Part shown: positions 17,062-25,525 of the stretch, one piece after another
Layout of the letters: every line of letters starts with the position of its first letter
Position numbering within the stretch: position 1 is the first letter of the stretch
Assembly: GCA_964574815.1 (NCBI GenBank)
Contig: CAZNPL010000006.1
Location: 138,684-202,683, forward strand
DNA length: 64,000 bases
Direction: 5' to 3'
Source: CAZNPL01 sp964574815
Lineage (GTDB): Bacteria; Planctomycetota; Phycisphaerae; UBA1845
Position numbers and translations under genes: made by a program
Notes under the pieces: model-generated
The model's input: only the letters and a program-made list of their open reading frames with translations
What the model was told of the DNA's origin: nothing
Database searches by the model: none

Positions 17062-18795
17062 CCGCTTGAAGAAATCGGCTGGAATTGGGCGCTAACTGCG
17101 GTGATCTTCTCGCCGCTGATCGGCGTCGCCGTGCTGCTGATCATGCGGTCGGACGATCACGACGGCATCCGCCTGATGGCGCTGCTCACCTCACTTGCCA
17201 CCCTGATGCTGGCTGTTCTCGCGACGTTCGATTTCCGCAACGCCGCCCTGTCGGGCGAGATGGGCGGCGGCTGGGCAAACTACCATCTTCAGGCGGCCGT
17301 CTCGTGGATCGGCGGGCCGGGCGAACTGGTGGACATCCGCTATCACGTGGGCATCGACACCATCAGCCTCTTCCTGGTCCTGATGACGGCATTGCTCACC
17401 CCCCTTTCGATCTGGGGAAGCTTCTCAGGCATTCGAGACCGCCTCCGCGAATACTACATCCTGCTCCTGCTGCTTGAAGTGGCGATGCTCGGCGTGTTCT
17501 GCTCGATGGACCTGCTCCTGTTCTACGTATTCTTCGAGTTCACACTGGTTCCACTCTATTTCATCATCGGAATCTGGGGCGGACCCGAGAAAAGGCGGGC
17601 GGCCAACAAGTTCTTCATCTATACCCTCGCCGGAAGCGTGCTGACCTTCGCCGGTGTGCTCTACGTCGCCTATTTCGCCTACACGCAGGCGGTGGCTTAC
17701 GGTCGCGTGGACGCCACGTTCACCCTGAACATGCAGCACCTCATCGAATTGGGCCAGTCCGGCGCGATCCCGCTCAACGTCCAATGGTGGCTTTTCATAG
17801 CGTTCGCCGCTGGCTTCGCGATCAAGGTCCCCTTCTTCCCATTCCACACCTGGCTGCCGCTGGCCCACACCGAGGCCCCGACCGCCGGCAGCGTCATCCT
17901 GGCCGGCGTGCTCCTCAAGCTCGGCACCTACGGCTTCTTCCGCCTCTGCCTCCCCATGCTGCCCGGGGCTACGTACGTGTTCGCGCCGTTCATGGGCACC
18001 CTGGCCGTGATCGGCATTATCTACGGAGCGCTGGCCGCGTGGGTCCAATCCGACGTGAAGAAACTCGTGGCGTACTCGTCCGTGTCCCACCTCGGCTTCT
18101 GCATGCTGGGCATGTTCAGCCTGAAGATGGCCGGTGCAACCGGCTCCGTCCTGTACATGATCAACCACGGCCTCTCCACCGGGGCGCTGTTTCTCGTCGT
18201 GGGAATGCTCTACGAGCGATACCACACGCGCGAGATCGACCAGCTCGGTGGTCTGGCTCGACCCATGCCCTGGCTCGCCTTCTTCTTGATCTTCTTCACA
18301 TTGAGCAGCGTCGGCCTCCCCGGATTGAACGGCTTCGTCGGTGAATTCCTCGTCCTGCTGGGTACGGCGACCTCGGCCGCCGATCGCCTCTCACCTGACG
18401 ATCTCGGACCCGGCCCGCTCGGGTTCGCGTACGCCGTCCCGGCCGCGCTGGGCATCATCCTGAGCGCCCTCTACATGCTGTGGATGTGCCAACGCGTGTT
18501 GTTCGGCCCGCGCAAGGAGCCGCCCGAGACCCCCGACCTTCGACACGGCCTCAAGACCGACCTGACGCTGCGCGAAAAGGGAATCCTGGCGCCGATCGCA
18601 CTGGCCTGCCTCGTGCTGGGCGTTTATCCCAAACCCTTCATCGAGACGCTTCAGCCCGCGATCGCCGAGAATGTGTTCCATCTTTATGACATCTCCGGCG
18701 AAGATGACGGCGGCCTGAGACTGGAGATCGTAGACGCTGTCCTCGACGACCCGAAGCACGGCATTCCGGTGGCAGGGGGTGACGAAGCATCATGA
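17059..18795 (+). CDS. nuoM: NADH-quinone oxidoreductase subunit M (antiporter-like)
   Basis: A 578-residue antiporter-like proton-pumping subunit. Helices begin at once. The conserved FFEFTLVPLYFIIGIWGG is followed by KVPFFPFHTWLPLAHTEAPT and by TAGSVILAGVLLKLG, all typical of the family. The start TTG is chosen because of the perfect AGGAGG 8 bases upstream. Its stop codon overlaps the nuoN ATG (ATGA, four bases). The C-terminal 40 residues are acidic and extend past the last helix. Confidence 0.96.
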   Translation: MPLEEIGWNWALTAVIFSPLIGVAVLLIMRSDDHDGIRLMALLTSLATLMLAVLATFDFRNAALSGEMGGGWANYHLQAAVSWIGGPGELVDIRYHVGIDTISLFLVLMTALLTPLSIWGSFSGIRDRLREYYILLLLLEVAMLGVFCSMDLLLFYVFFEFTLVPLYFIIGIWGGPEKRRAANKFFIYTLAGSVLTFAGVLYVAYFAYTQAVAYGRVDATFTLNMQHLIELGQSGAIPLNVQWWLFIAFAAGFAIKVPFFPFHTWLPLAHTEAPTAGSVILAGVLLKLGTYGFFRLCLPMLPGATYVFAPFMGTLAVIGIIYGALAAWVQSDVKKLVAYSSVSHLGFCMLGMFSLKMAGATGSVLYMINHGLSTGALFLVVGMLYERYHTREIDQLGGLARPMPWLAFFLIFFTLSSVGLPGLNGFVGEFLVLLGTATSAADRLSPDDLGPGPLGFAYAVPAALGIILSALYMLWMCQRVLFGPRKEPPETPDLRHGLKTDLTLREKGILAPIALACLVLGVYPKPFIETLQPAIAENVFHLYDISGEDDGGLRLEIVDAVLDDPKHGIPVAGGDEAS

Positions 18796-20339
18796 ACGTC
18801 TCGACGATGATCACCCAACTCTCACCCGAACTGTGCATGATCGCCGGCGCGTGCGTCGTGATTCTCGGCGGCGTGGTTCGACGCGGCTCCTCGAACTGGC
18901 TTCCAGCTCCGCTGACCATCCTGGTACTCCTGATCACCATGTTCCTGACGGCGCGTTACGGAGATCCGACCGACGACACCCAGGCCCCCGGCCTCCTGCT
19001 CACCCCGCTCGCTCTATACGTCCGGTGGATTACCCTGCTCGTCGGGGCCGTCATCGTCCTGGTTAACTGGTACGTGCCCGCACCCGAGGACCGCGGCGAG
19101 TTCTTCGGCATGATCCTTTTCTCGCTCGCCGGCGTCATGCTCACCGCGTCGGCGAATGACCTGCTCGTCCTCTTCCTGGCCATCGAACTCGTCAGCGTCC
19201 CGACCTACGTCCTGGTTGCCTTGAGCCGCACCGACACCCGGGCGTCCGAGGGCGCCGTGAAGTACTTCTTCCTCGGGGCGCTGGCCGCGGCCGTCATGGT
19301 CTACGGCTTCAGCTTCCTATACGGTCAGGCCGGCACCACCGTGCTGCATGCCACGAGCGGGCCGTCCATTGCAGGCTGGTTCGCGGCGGCAGGCGCGATG
19401 AATCAGTTGACGATCATCGGCCTGTTGCTCGGGTTCGCCGGCCTTCTGTTCAAGGTCGCCGCAGTCCCGTTCCACGCCTACGCCCCCGACGTCTACGAGG
19501 GGGCCGCCTCACCCGTCACCGGCCTGCTCGGTTTCCTTCCGAAGCTGGCCGGCTTCGTCGCTATGGTGAAGATCCTGGGAGTCTACAACTGGGAGCTGCC
19601 GGCCGCGCTGATGTGGTTCTTGTGGGTGGTGGCCGCACTAACGATGACGGTCGGCAACGTCCTGGCGCTGCTCCAAAGAAACGTAAAGCGAATCCTGGCG
19701 TACTCCAGCATCGCTCACACCGGCTACATGCTGATCGGGCTGCTGGTTGGCCCTAAGCTCGGCGAGGGACCGCTCCACGACGGCGTCGCCGCCCTGCTGT
19801 TCTACATTGTTATCTACGGCGTGATGAACCTCGGCGCGTTCGGCGTGCTGGCCAGCCTCAAGGTGCGCGGCCAAACGGCCGAGACGCTCGACGATCTGGC
19901 CGGCATCTCGCGTGCGGCGCCGCTTTCGGCGCTGGCCATGGCGATCTGCGCGTTCAGCCTTATGGGCTTCCCGCCCACCGCGGGTCTGCTGGGCAAGGTC
20001 TACGTCTTCTGGAGCGCCTTCTCTGTCGATCCCGTACACGAGTTTCGGGCCGAACTTGTGGTCCTCACGGTCATCGCCGTCATCAACACCGCAATAGGCG
20101 CGGCCTATTACCTGCGGATCGCTGGCGCATGCTACCTCCGCGAAGGGCACGCAGAGGTTCGACCTGCTGGAGGCCCGATGCTGCGCCTGGCGCTGGCAGT
20201 CTGCTGCATCGCAATGCTGGCGCTCTTCATCCTGCCGACCCCGCTGGCACGCCAGGCTCGGTTGGCCATGCAGGACACCTCAATATCGTTGGCGGTCACA
20301 ACGACGACCCCCGCACTTCATGGCCACGACCCCCAGTGA
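18792..20339 (+). CDS. nuoN: NADH-quinone oxidoreductase subunit N (antiporter-like)
   Basis: A 515-residue antiporter-like proton-pumping subunit, last gene of the nuo operon. The motif ASPVTGLLGFLPKLAGF near residue 238 and RILAYSSIAHTGYMLIGL near residue 300 identify it. It is translationally coupled to nuoM by an ATGA overlap. The gene is convergent with the phosphatase gene, with a 98-base gap. Confidence 0.96.
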   Translation: MNVSTMITQLSPELCMIAGACVVILGGVVRRGSSNWLPAPLTILVLLITMFLTARYGDPTDDTQAPGLLLTPLALYVRWITLLVGAVIVLVNWYVPAPEDRGEFFGMILFSLAGVMLTASANDLLVLFLAIELVSVPTYVLVALSRTDTRASEGAVKYFFLGALAAAVMVYGFSFLYGQAGTTVLHATSGPSIAGWFAAAGAMNQLTIIGLLLGFAGLLFKVAAVPFHAYAPDVYEGAASPVTGLLGFLPKLAGFVAMVKILGVYNWELPAALMWFLWVVAALTMTVGNVLALLQRNVKRILAYSSIAHTGYMLIGLLVGPKLGEGPLHDGVAALLFYIVIYGVMNLGAFGVLASLKVRGQTAETLDDLAGISRAAPLSALAMAICAFSLMGFPPTAGLLGKVYVFWSAFSVDPVHEFRAELVVLTVIAVINTAIGAAYYLRIAGACYLREGHAEVRPAGGPMLRLALAVCCIAMLALFILPTPLARQARLAMQDTSISLAVTTTTPALHGHDPQ

Positions 20340-20406
20340 TTCGCTTCAACAGCAGCGGATCATTCGCCAGTGCTCGCGGCGCGCCATCACAACGCGACCA
20401 CTATCC

Positions 20407-20424
20407 GAGCGATCGGAATCGCTC
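20407..20424. terminator. Hairpin between convergent nuoN and phosphatase genes
   Basis: A 7-bp perfect stem GAGCGAT/ATCGCTC with loop CGGA lies in the 98-base convergent gap. There is no T-tract on either side, so if it terminates transcription it is not a classical intrinsic terminator. Confidence 0.35.
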
Positions 20425-20437
20425 CTACTGATAGCGC

Positions 20438-22123
20438 TTACCTTTGCAGAGCTTTCTTCAGAACTCGGCCGCTGGACTCAGGCGGCGGCCCAACGTTCAA
20501 CGCCTCGGACAAGGTGGGCGCCACGTCGGTCATGTCAATGCGTTCGCCGTAAGTTCCCTCCTTGAACGGTGGCCCGGCAAACACAACCGGCACATGGGTA
20601 TCGTAGTTGTGGGTCGAGCCGTGCCCGGCGGCCGCCTTCGTGCGGTACCAGTTGCGCTCCAGGTGAAGGTAGACTTCCCCGTTGCGATCCTCGTAAACGC
20701 TCCGCGCGACCGCCCGCTCGAGCTCCGTCAACTCGCTTGCGCGCTTCCGGCCCAGATCCTCAACGACCACGGCCCTGTTGATTCCCTCATGCTCTTCGGC
20801 CGCCCGCGCCACAACTCGCGCGGCCTCAGTCACATCGACTTCGTGGTATCGGAGAATCTTCGTGTTCAGGTAGACCCAGGGAAGATCCACGGCACTGAGG
20901 TAGTAGATCTTCTCCTCAGTTGCGCCGAACGCCTCCACCAGCGCAGCTTCCAGATCGCGAAACAGATCGTTCAGTTCAATGCGGCCGCCCCCCAGGCCGG
21001 CTTCACGCGTACGCTCCGGCACGGGTGTGACTCCGTGGTCGCCCGTGAGCAGCACGACGTAGTTGTCAGATCCGACAGTCGCGTCCAGAAACTCCAACCA
21101 CGCGGCAACCTGAGCGTCGGCTCGCGCCATCATGTCCAGCATCTCGTGGCTGTCCGGCCCGAAAAAGTGACCGCAAAAATCGACGCTCGACAGACTCACG
21201 ACCAACAGATCCGGGATTTCATCCTTCCCGAGAGCCTCCTGACTGACAGCCTGCCGGGCCAGTTCGAACACCAGCTCCAACCCGTACGGCGAGCACTGAA
21301 GCTGTTCGTAATAGACGCGGTTCGGTCGCGGAAGCGACTGCCCCAGCACCTTGGGCATCGTGTTCAACCACAGGATCCGCGGCCCCTGCTCGTACACTGC
21401 GTTATCCACGCCGCACGTCGCGTACGCGCTTTCCGGCAGGAACCGATCCCATTTCCTGCCGAGAAACTGATCGGCGTAATTATCCTCATTGAGCCGTGTG
21501 CACCACTCCGGCGGCAGTTCGCCGTAGTAGTCGCTCGTGACAAAGTCCCCCGTCTTGGTCAAGAACCACACCGCCCCGTCTCCGGAATGCCCTGCCGGAA
21601 GAATGGCCGTCCTCTCCTTCAACGCTACGCTCCAGACCTTGGCCTCCTCGCCGTACCGGTGCTTGAGCTGATCGCCGACGGTTCGGGCCTCCAGATGGTG
21701 CGGGGAAAATCCCTGGGAATCGAAGAAGCCGATCGGACCGATCGTGGTGTGATCCGGATCGTCCACCGAGCGAATGGCTTCCGACGTCCCGGGGCGATAC
21801 CACTGATTCGCGACGATTCCGTGCACCGCCGGCTGCGCTCCCGTCAGGAGGGTTGCGTGGCCCGGTGCCGAAAAAGTCACTCCGTGAGTAAAGTGGGCGT
21901 TGGTAAAAACCGCCCCCTCGGACGTGAGCCGCTTGAATCCTCGATCACCGAAATGATCGCCGTACCGGGCGAGATAGTCGGCCGGCAGCATGTCCACGAC
22001 CAGGGCCACCGCCAAGCGGGGGGTCGGTCGGGGCGTCGCACACCCGGACAGCAGCAGCGCCACCGCCACGATCGATCCCCAGGGTGCCTTCCAGACCAAT
22101 GCACGCATTCCGTATCTGGGCAT
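20438..22123 (-). CDS. PafA-type alkaline phosphatase lipoprotein
   Basis: A 561-residue predicted lipoprotein with lipobox LLLSGC (C28), exported and anchored, of the alkaline phosphatase/nucleotide pyrophosphatase superfamily. Metal ligand D44 is in VVDMLPADY. The nucleophile segment FSAPGHATLLTG places Ser85 where characterised PafA and NPP enzymes have Thr. N106 (GIVANQWY) and the K169-x-R171 pair in ALKERTAILPAGH match the phosphate-binding residues that define PafA-type phosphomonoesterases. LTGDHGVTPVPE and GHGSTHNYDTH supply the second metal site. I start at the ATG at 22123 because it directly precedes the signal sequence and has GGAGG upstream; the frame is open from 22189. A role in phosphate scavenging is inferred. 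Confidence 0.87.
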   Translation of the reverse strand: MPRYGMRALVWKAPWGSIVAVALLLSGCATPRPTPRLAVALVVDMLPADYLARYGDHFGDRGFKRLTSEGAVFTNAHFTHGVTFSAPGHATLLTGAQPAVHGIVANQWYRPGTSEAIRSVDDPDHTTIGPIGFFDSQGFSPHHLEARTVGDQLKHRYGEEAKVWSVALKERTAILPAGHSGDGAVWFLTKTGDFVTSDYYGELPPEWCTRLNEDNYADQFLGRKWDRFLPESAYATCGVDNAVYEQGPRILWLNTMPKVLGQSLPRPNRVYYEQLQCSPYGLELVFELARQAVSQEALGKDEIPDLLVVSLSSVDFCGHFFGPDSHEMLDMMARADAQVAAWLEFLDATVGSDNYVVLLTGDHGVTPVPERTREAGLGGGRIELNDLFRDLEAALVEAFGATEEKIYYLSAVDLPWVYLNTKILRYHEVDVTEAARVVARAAEEHEGINRAVVVEDLGRKRASELTELERAVARSVYEDRNGEVYLHLERNWYRTKAAAGHGSTHNYDTHVPVVFAGPPFKEGTYGERIDMTDVAPTLSEALNVGPPPESSGRVLKKALQR

Positions 22124-22722
22124 GGCTTCGCCGAATCCTCCTTCCGTGTCTCTCGTTCTGTCGTCCCGATCGCCGCGAAAAGCAGCCATTCACCGGGCTG
22201 AGTCAATCGGCCGGTGATTTTAGCGGAACCCGACAAGCTGGCGAGGGCCGCGCCGCGATACTGGAGCCTGTCCCGAAACGGCTGCTGGGCGCCACTGGTG
22301 GCTTGCCCATGCTTAGCGAGCTTGCGCGTGCGTTTCCCTTGTTCGCCAGCGGCACGGGCAACAAGGTCCCTTGCCGGCTGACAAGGCCTCTGTCGCCTAT
22401 GGCACCCGCCTCAGCCACGCCAAACACGTGCGGCGGCTTGCCCGCCTTGACTCCGTCGACTGCTTATTGACAGAGGCTCCAGCCTCAACAAACGCCGGGC
22501 ATGGGGGCGCCCCCGTACGAATAAAACCCAAACATGACCAGCGGGCGCGAAATCCCCGTCGGTCGACAGCCGCGCCGCGGCGGCCCCCCGGTGAGAATTC
22601 GGGCGCTCCCGCCGCCGACGGACTTGTCAACAGGTATGAGGCGGCTATACTCAACGGTTTCACGCTCAGCGGGAGCGGACAGAGTCGGCGTAGCGACCGC
22701 CGGATTGTTCAGGAGCTCGTTT
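22124..22722. other. Intergenic region upstream of rpsP with decayed repeats
   Basis: A 599-base region between divergent genes. Around 22260-22390 it holds decayed copies of the interspersed palindromes, namely GCGCCACTGGTGGCTTGCCC near 22289 and a GGGCAACAAG...CTTGCC pair near 22347-22375. Both are preceded by GAGCCTGTCCCGAAAC, which recurs at about 43445. The right end contains the rpsP promoter. No coding frame here has recognisable content. Confidence 0.5.
22624..22651 (+). promoter_or_regulatory. Sigma70-type promoter of the rpsP operon
   Basis: TTGTCA at 22624-22629 and TATACT at 22646-22651 with a 16-base spacer, about 70 bases before the rpsP start. Both hexamers match the housekeeping consensus well, and the position fits a highly expressed ribosomal-protein operon. 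Confidence 0.65.
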
Positions 22723-22980
22723 GTGGCCGTCAGGCTGAGATTAAAGCGCATGGGGCGTCGGCACCGGCCGTTCTATCGCATCACCGCGGTCGATCAGCGG
22801 AAGAAGCGAGACGGCAAGGTCATCGAGGAGTTGGGGCACTACGATCCGCTGAACACCGACGAGAGCCGGAAGGTCGTGCTCAACAGCGACCGGATTCAAT
22901 ACTGGCTGGGCGTCGGAGCCCAGCCCTCCGATACCGTTCGTGGTCTGATTAAGCACGCCGGCGCCGAGGAAAAGAAATAA
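22723..22980 (+). CDS. rpsP: 30S ribosomal protein S16
   Basis: An 85-residue ribosomal protein S16, required for assembly of the 30S body. The family start AVRLRLKRMGRRHRPFYRI is intact, followed by DGKVIEELGHYDPL. The GTG at 22723 is the start: AGGAG lies at 22711-22715 with a 7-base spacer, and the S16 homology begins exactly there. A longer frame open from 22534 is spurious. It heads an operon with trmD and rplS, but rimM, usually the second gene, is missing. Confidence 0.96.
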   Translation: MAVRLRLKRMGRRHRPFYRITAVDQRKKRDGKVIEELGHYDPLNTDESRKVVLNSDRIQYWLGVGAQPSDTVRGLIKHAGAEEKK

Positions 22981-23006
22981 GTCCATCCGGGGCACGTAGG
23001 TTCTCG

Positions 23007-23714
23007 ATGCGGATCGACGTGCTGTCGTTGTTTCCGGAAGTCCTCGAACCGTTCTTCCGGACGAGCATCATCGGGCGGGCCGCCGCCGCAGGCCTTGTCG
23101 AGATCGCGTGCACGAACTATCGCGATTTCACCCGCGACAAGCATCGTAGCGTGGATGACAAGCCGTTCGGGGGCGGGCCGGGAATGGTGATGATGTGCGG
23201 ACCCGTGTTCGACGCGGTCGAGCACGTCACCGCCGCCTCGGATGATGAAGCAACGGTCATCCTGCTGACGCCCCAGGGCGATCGGTTTGATCAACGGATG
23301 GCTGAGGAGTTCGCCCGCCGGGAGCACCTGGTGCTGCTGTGCGGCCACTACGAGGGATTCGACGAGCGAATTCGGACCGGTCTCAGACCCCGCGAGGTGT
23401 CGATCGGGGATTTCGTGCTGACCGGCGGTGAACCGGCCGCGATCGTCCTGGTGGATGCCGTGGTCCGGCTAATCCCCGGGGCGCTGGGCAACGAAGGCGG
23501 AACGCGGGACGAGTCCTTTACCGAGGGCTTGCTGGAATATCCTCAATACACGCGGCCGCGTTCGTTCCGAGGAATGGAGGTTCCCGAAGTGCTGCTCTCC
23601 GGCAACCATGCCTGGATCGAGCAGTGGCGCCGCGAGCAGGCCTTTAAACGAACCCGCGAGCGAAGGCCTGATCTTCTGTCGGGAAGAGATAAGAACAGCG
23701 AGCAAGCCGATTGA
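23007..23714 (+). CDS. trmD: tRNA (guanine-N1)-methyltransferase
   Basis: A 235-residue SPOUT methyltransferase that makes m1G37 in tRNA and prevents +1 frameshifting. The N terminus MRIDVLSLFPEVLEPF is typical. The trefoil-knot motifs are LLCGHYEGFDERI (about residues 112-124) and SIGDFVLTGGE (about residues 132-142). The length is normal. It lies 26 bases after rpsP. Confidence 0.96.
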   Translation: MRIDVLSLFPEVLEPFFRTSIIGRAAAAGLVEIACTNYRDFTRDKHRSVDDKPFGGGPGMVMMCGPVFDAVEHVTAASDDEATVILLTPQGDRFDQRMAEEFARREHLVLLCGHYEGFDERIRTGLRPREVSIGDFVLTGGEPAAIVLVDAVVRLIPGALGNEGGTRDESFTEGLLEYPQYTRPRSFRGMEVPEVLLSGNHAWIEQWRREQAFKRTRERRPDLLSGRDKNSEQAD

Positions 23715-23794
23715 AACCGCGCGTTGGCGCTGGCGTTGGCTTCGCCGCTGATGACCAGCGCGGCGAGGGCCTCAAAGCAGGCTGAGCTACGGCA

Positions 23795-23814
23795 TGCCCA
23801 CGCAAACGTGGGCA
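23795..23814. repeat. Palindrome inside the trmD-rplS spacer
   Basis: A perfect 8-bp stem TGCCCACG/CGTGGGCA with loop CAAA in the 199-base trmD-rplS gap. It belongs to the TGCCCACG palindrome family found at 41.1, 54.9-55.1 and 61.6 kb, so the repeat has entered, or is tolerated in, a core translation operon. Confidence 0.7.
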
Positions 23815-23913
23815 GTGCACGCGGAATTGAAGGCAGGAATTGGATTGTACTGACTGGAGTAACCACGCGGCGGGCCTCGCGACACGACCGCCGGCGTTTA
23901 TGGAGTCCTCGTG

Positions 23914-24372
23914 ATGCGTCACAAACTGATGGACATCGTTGAAAAACCCTACCTGAAGTCCGAACGCCCGGATATTCCCATCGGAGCCACCGTGGATGTG
24001 CACACGCGCATCGTTGAGGGCGACAAGGAACGTATCCAAGTCTTCAACGGCGTCGTCATCGCCAGGCGAGGCCAGGGCGTGAACGAGACGTTCACCGTAC
24101 GGCGCATCGTGGCCAACGAGGGCGTCGAACGCGTATTCATGCTCCATTCACCCCGGGTCGCCAAAGTCGAAGTGAGGCGGCTGGGCAAGGTGCGCCGAGC
24201 CAAGCTCTTCTATCTGCGCGAGCGCATCGGCAAGGCCCGCCGACTCCGCGAGAAGCGACGAACGACATCGAAGAAATCAACGTCCGGGGAAAACACCTCC
24301 GACAGAGGCGCGGCGACGGAGGCCGGCGGCGATACGAGCGAAACGATGGAAGTCGCCGGACAGACGGCGTGA
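23914..24372 (+). CDS. rplS: 50S ribosomal protein L19
   Basis: A 152-residue ribosomal protein L19 at the 30S-50S interface. IPIGATVDVHTRIVEGDKER and RIQVFNGVVIARRGQGVNET are followed by FTVRRI and the basic VRRAKLFYLRER. After about residue 115 there is a Lys/Ser/Thr/Glu-rich extension not found in short L19 proteins. I use the ATG at 23914; the GTG at 23911 is adjacent. The stop overlaps the start of yraN by four bases. Confidence 0.95.
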   Translation: MRHKLMDIVEKPYLKSERPDIPIGATVDVHTRIVEGDKERIQVFNGVVIARRGQGVNETFTVRRIVANEGVERVFMLHSPRVAKVEVRRLGKVRRAKLFYLRERIGKARRLREKRRTTSKKSTSGENTSDRGAATEAGGDTSETMEVAGQTA

Positions 24373-24728
24373 AACTCGGAGCCCGCGGGGAACGCGTAGC
24401 GGCCGGCGCCCTCAAGCGGGCCGGCTATCGCATCCTGGCCCGAAACTACACCTGCCCGGCAGGCGAAATCGACCTCATCGCCGCCGACGCCGACACCATC
24501 GTGTTCGTCGAGGTGAAAACCCGAAGCTCAACCGCGGTAGCTTTCCCCGAGGCCAGCGTCACCCGCGCAAAGCGCAAACAACTGACCCGCGTTGCTCGCT
24601 ACTTCCTCCAGGCCAAATCCGCGCAGGATCGTCCCAGTCGATTCGACGTGGTGGCCGTCGTGATGCCCGACGGCGGGAAGCCGGAGACCGAGCACTTCGT
24701 GAACGCATTCGAACCGGTTTACGGATAG
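24369..24728 (+). CDS. YraN/UPF0102 family nuclease-fold protein
   Basis: A 119-residue protein of the UPF0102 (YraN) family, with a restriction-endonuclease-like fold and no established biochemical role. The core residues are visible in CPAGEIDLIAADADTIVFVE and VKTRSS: the E-x-D and E-V-K positions of the nuclease fold. The GTG start overlaps the rplS stop (GTGA), so it is translationally coupled to the ribosomal operon, a common location for this family. Confidence 0.9.
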   Translation: MKLGARGERVAAGALKRAGYRILARNYTCPAGEIDLIAADADTIVFVEVKTRSSTAVAFPEASVTRAKRKQLTRVARYFLQAKSAQDRPSRFDVVAVVMPDGGKPETEHFVNAFEPVYG

Positions 24729-24736
24729 CATAACCA

Positions 24737-25525
24737 ATGGGGCTGATCGACTCCCACGCACACCTGACGGCCGAACCGCTCGATTGGAACGTGGACGATG
24801 TGCTCGGGCGAGCCACCGACGCGGGCGTAGAGCGGGTAATATCAGTCGGAACCGACGCAAGAGACTCGCAGCAGGTGATCGCGCTGGCTCGACGCGACGA
24901 CCGCGTCCACCCCACGGTGGGCATACACCCACATGAGGCGGCCAATGCCCTCGAAGAAGACTGGACGAAGTTGAGCGAGCTGGCGACGGATCCGGCCGTC
25001 GTCGCCATCGGCGAGACGGGGCTCGACTACCATTACGACTACGCCGACCGCGCCACGCAACGCTCGGTCTTCGAACGCCAGCTCGAACTGGCCAAACGCA
25101 CCGCCAAGCCGGTCGTCATTCACTGCCGGGAAGCTCACGACGACACCGTCGCTGCGCTCCGCGCCGCCGGGCTCGCGGGCGCGAAGGTGGTTTTTCATTG
25201 CTTCTCCGGCACGCAGGAAGAAGCCCGTGACATCGCCGACCACGGCTGGAGGATCTCGTTTACGGGCGTCGTGACGTTCAAGAATGCCGGTGAGCTGCAT
25301 CCGATCGCGGCCGCCTACCCGCTCGACCTACTCATGATCGAGACCGATTCACCGTTCCTGTCGCCCGAGCCGGTCCGGCACATCAAGCCCAACGAACCCG
25401 CCCACGTCGTGCATATCGCCCGGTTCCTGGCCGAGCTGCGCGGAATGGAATTCGGCGACATCGTAATGTGCACGAGTGAGGCCACCCGAGCGTTCTTCGA
25501 CCTGCCCGCTGAATCAACGGCGTAA
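24737..25525 (+). CDS. TatD family metal-dependent hydrolase
   Basis: A 262-residue TIM-barrel hydrolase of the TatD family (DNase/deaminase-like amidohydrolase superfamily). Metal ligands are seen in IDSHAHL (H7, H9), GETGLDYHYD (Glu), VIHCREAHDD (His), FHCFSGTQEEA (His) and IETDSPFL (Asp). It follows yraN by 8 bases and is probably the last gene of the rpsP operon. It overlaps the next convergent gene by 12 bases at the 3' ends. Confidence 0.93.
   Translation: MGLIDSHAHLTAEPLDWNVDDVLGRATDAGVERVISVGTDARDSQQVIALARRDDRVHPTVGIHPHEAANALEEDWTKLSELATDPAVVAIGETGLDYHYDYADRATQRSVFERQLELAKRTAKPVVIHCREAHDDTVAALRAAGLAGAKVVFHCFSGTQEEARDIADHGWRISFTGVVTFKNAGELHPIAAAYPLDLLMIETDSPFLSPEPVRHIKPNEPAHVVHIARFLAELRGMEFGDIVMCTSEATRAFFDLPAESTA

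Noticed and set aside
20444..22201. 585-residue plus-strand ORF opposite the phosphatase gene
   Set aside because: It is the antisense shadow of a gene with a complete set of phosphatase motifs and a signal peptide, and its own composition (Arg/Gln/His rich) has no domain.
23911..24372. GTG at 23911 as the rplS start
   Set aside because: It adds a single codon before an ATG; the ATG at 23914 is the simpler choice, though not proven.
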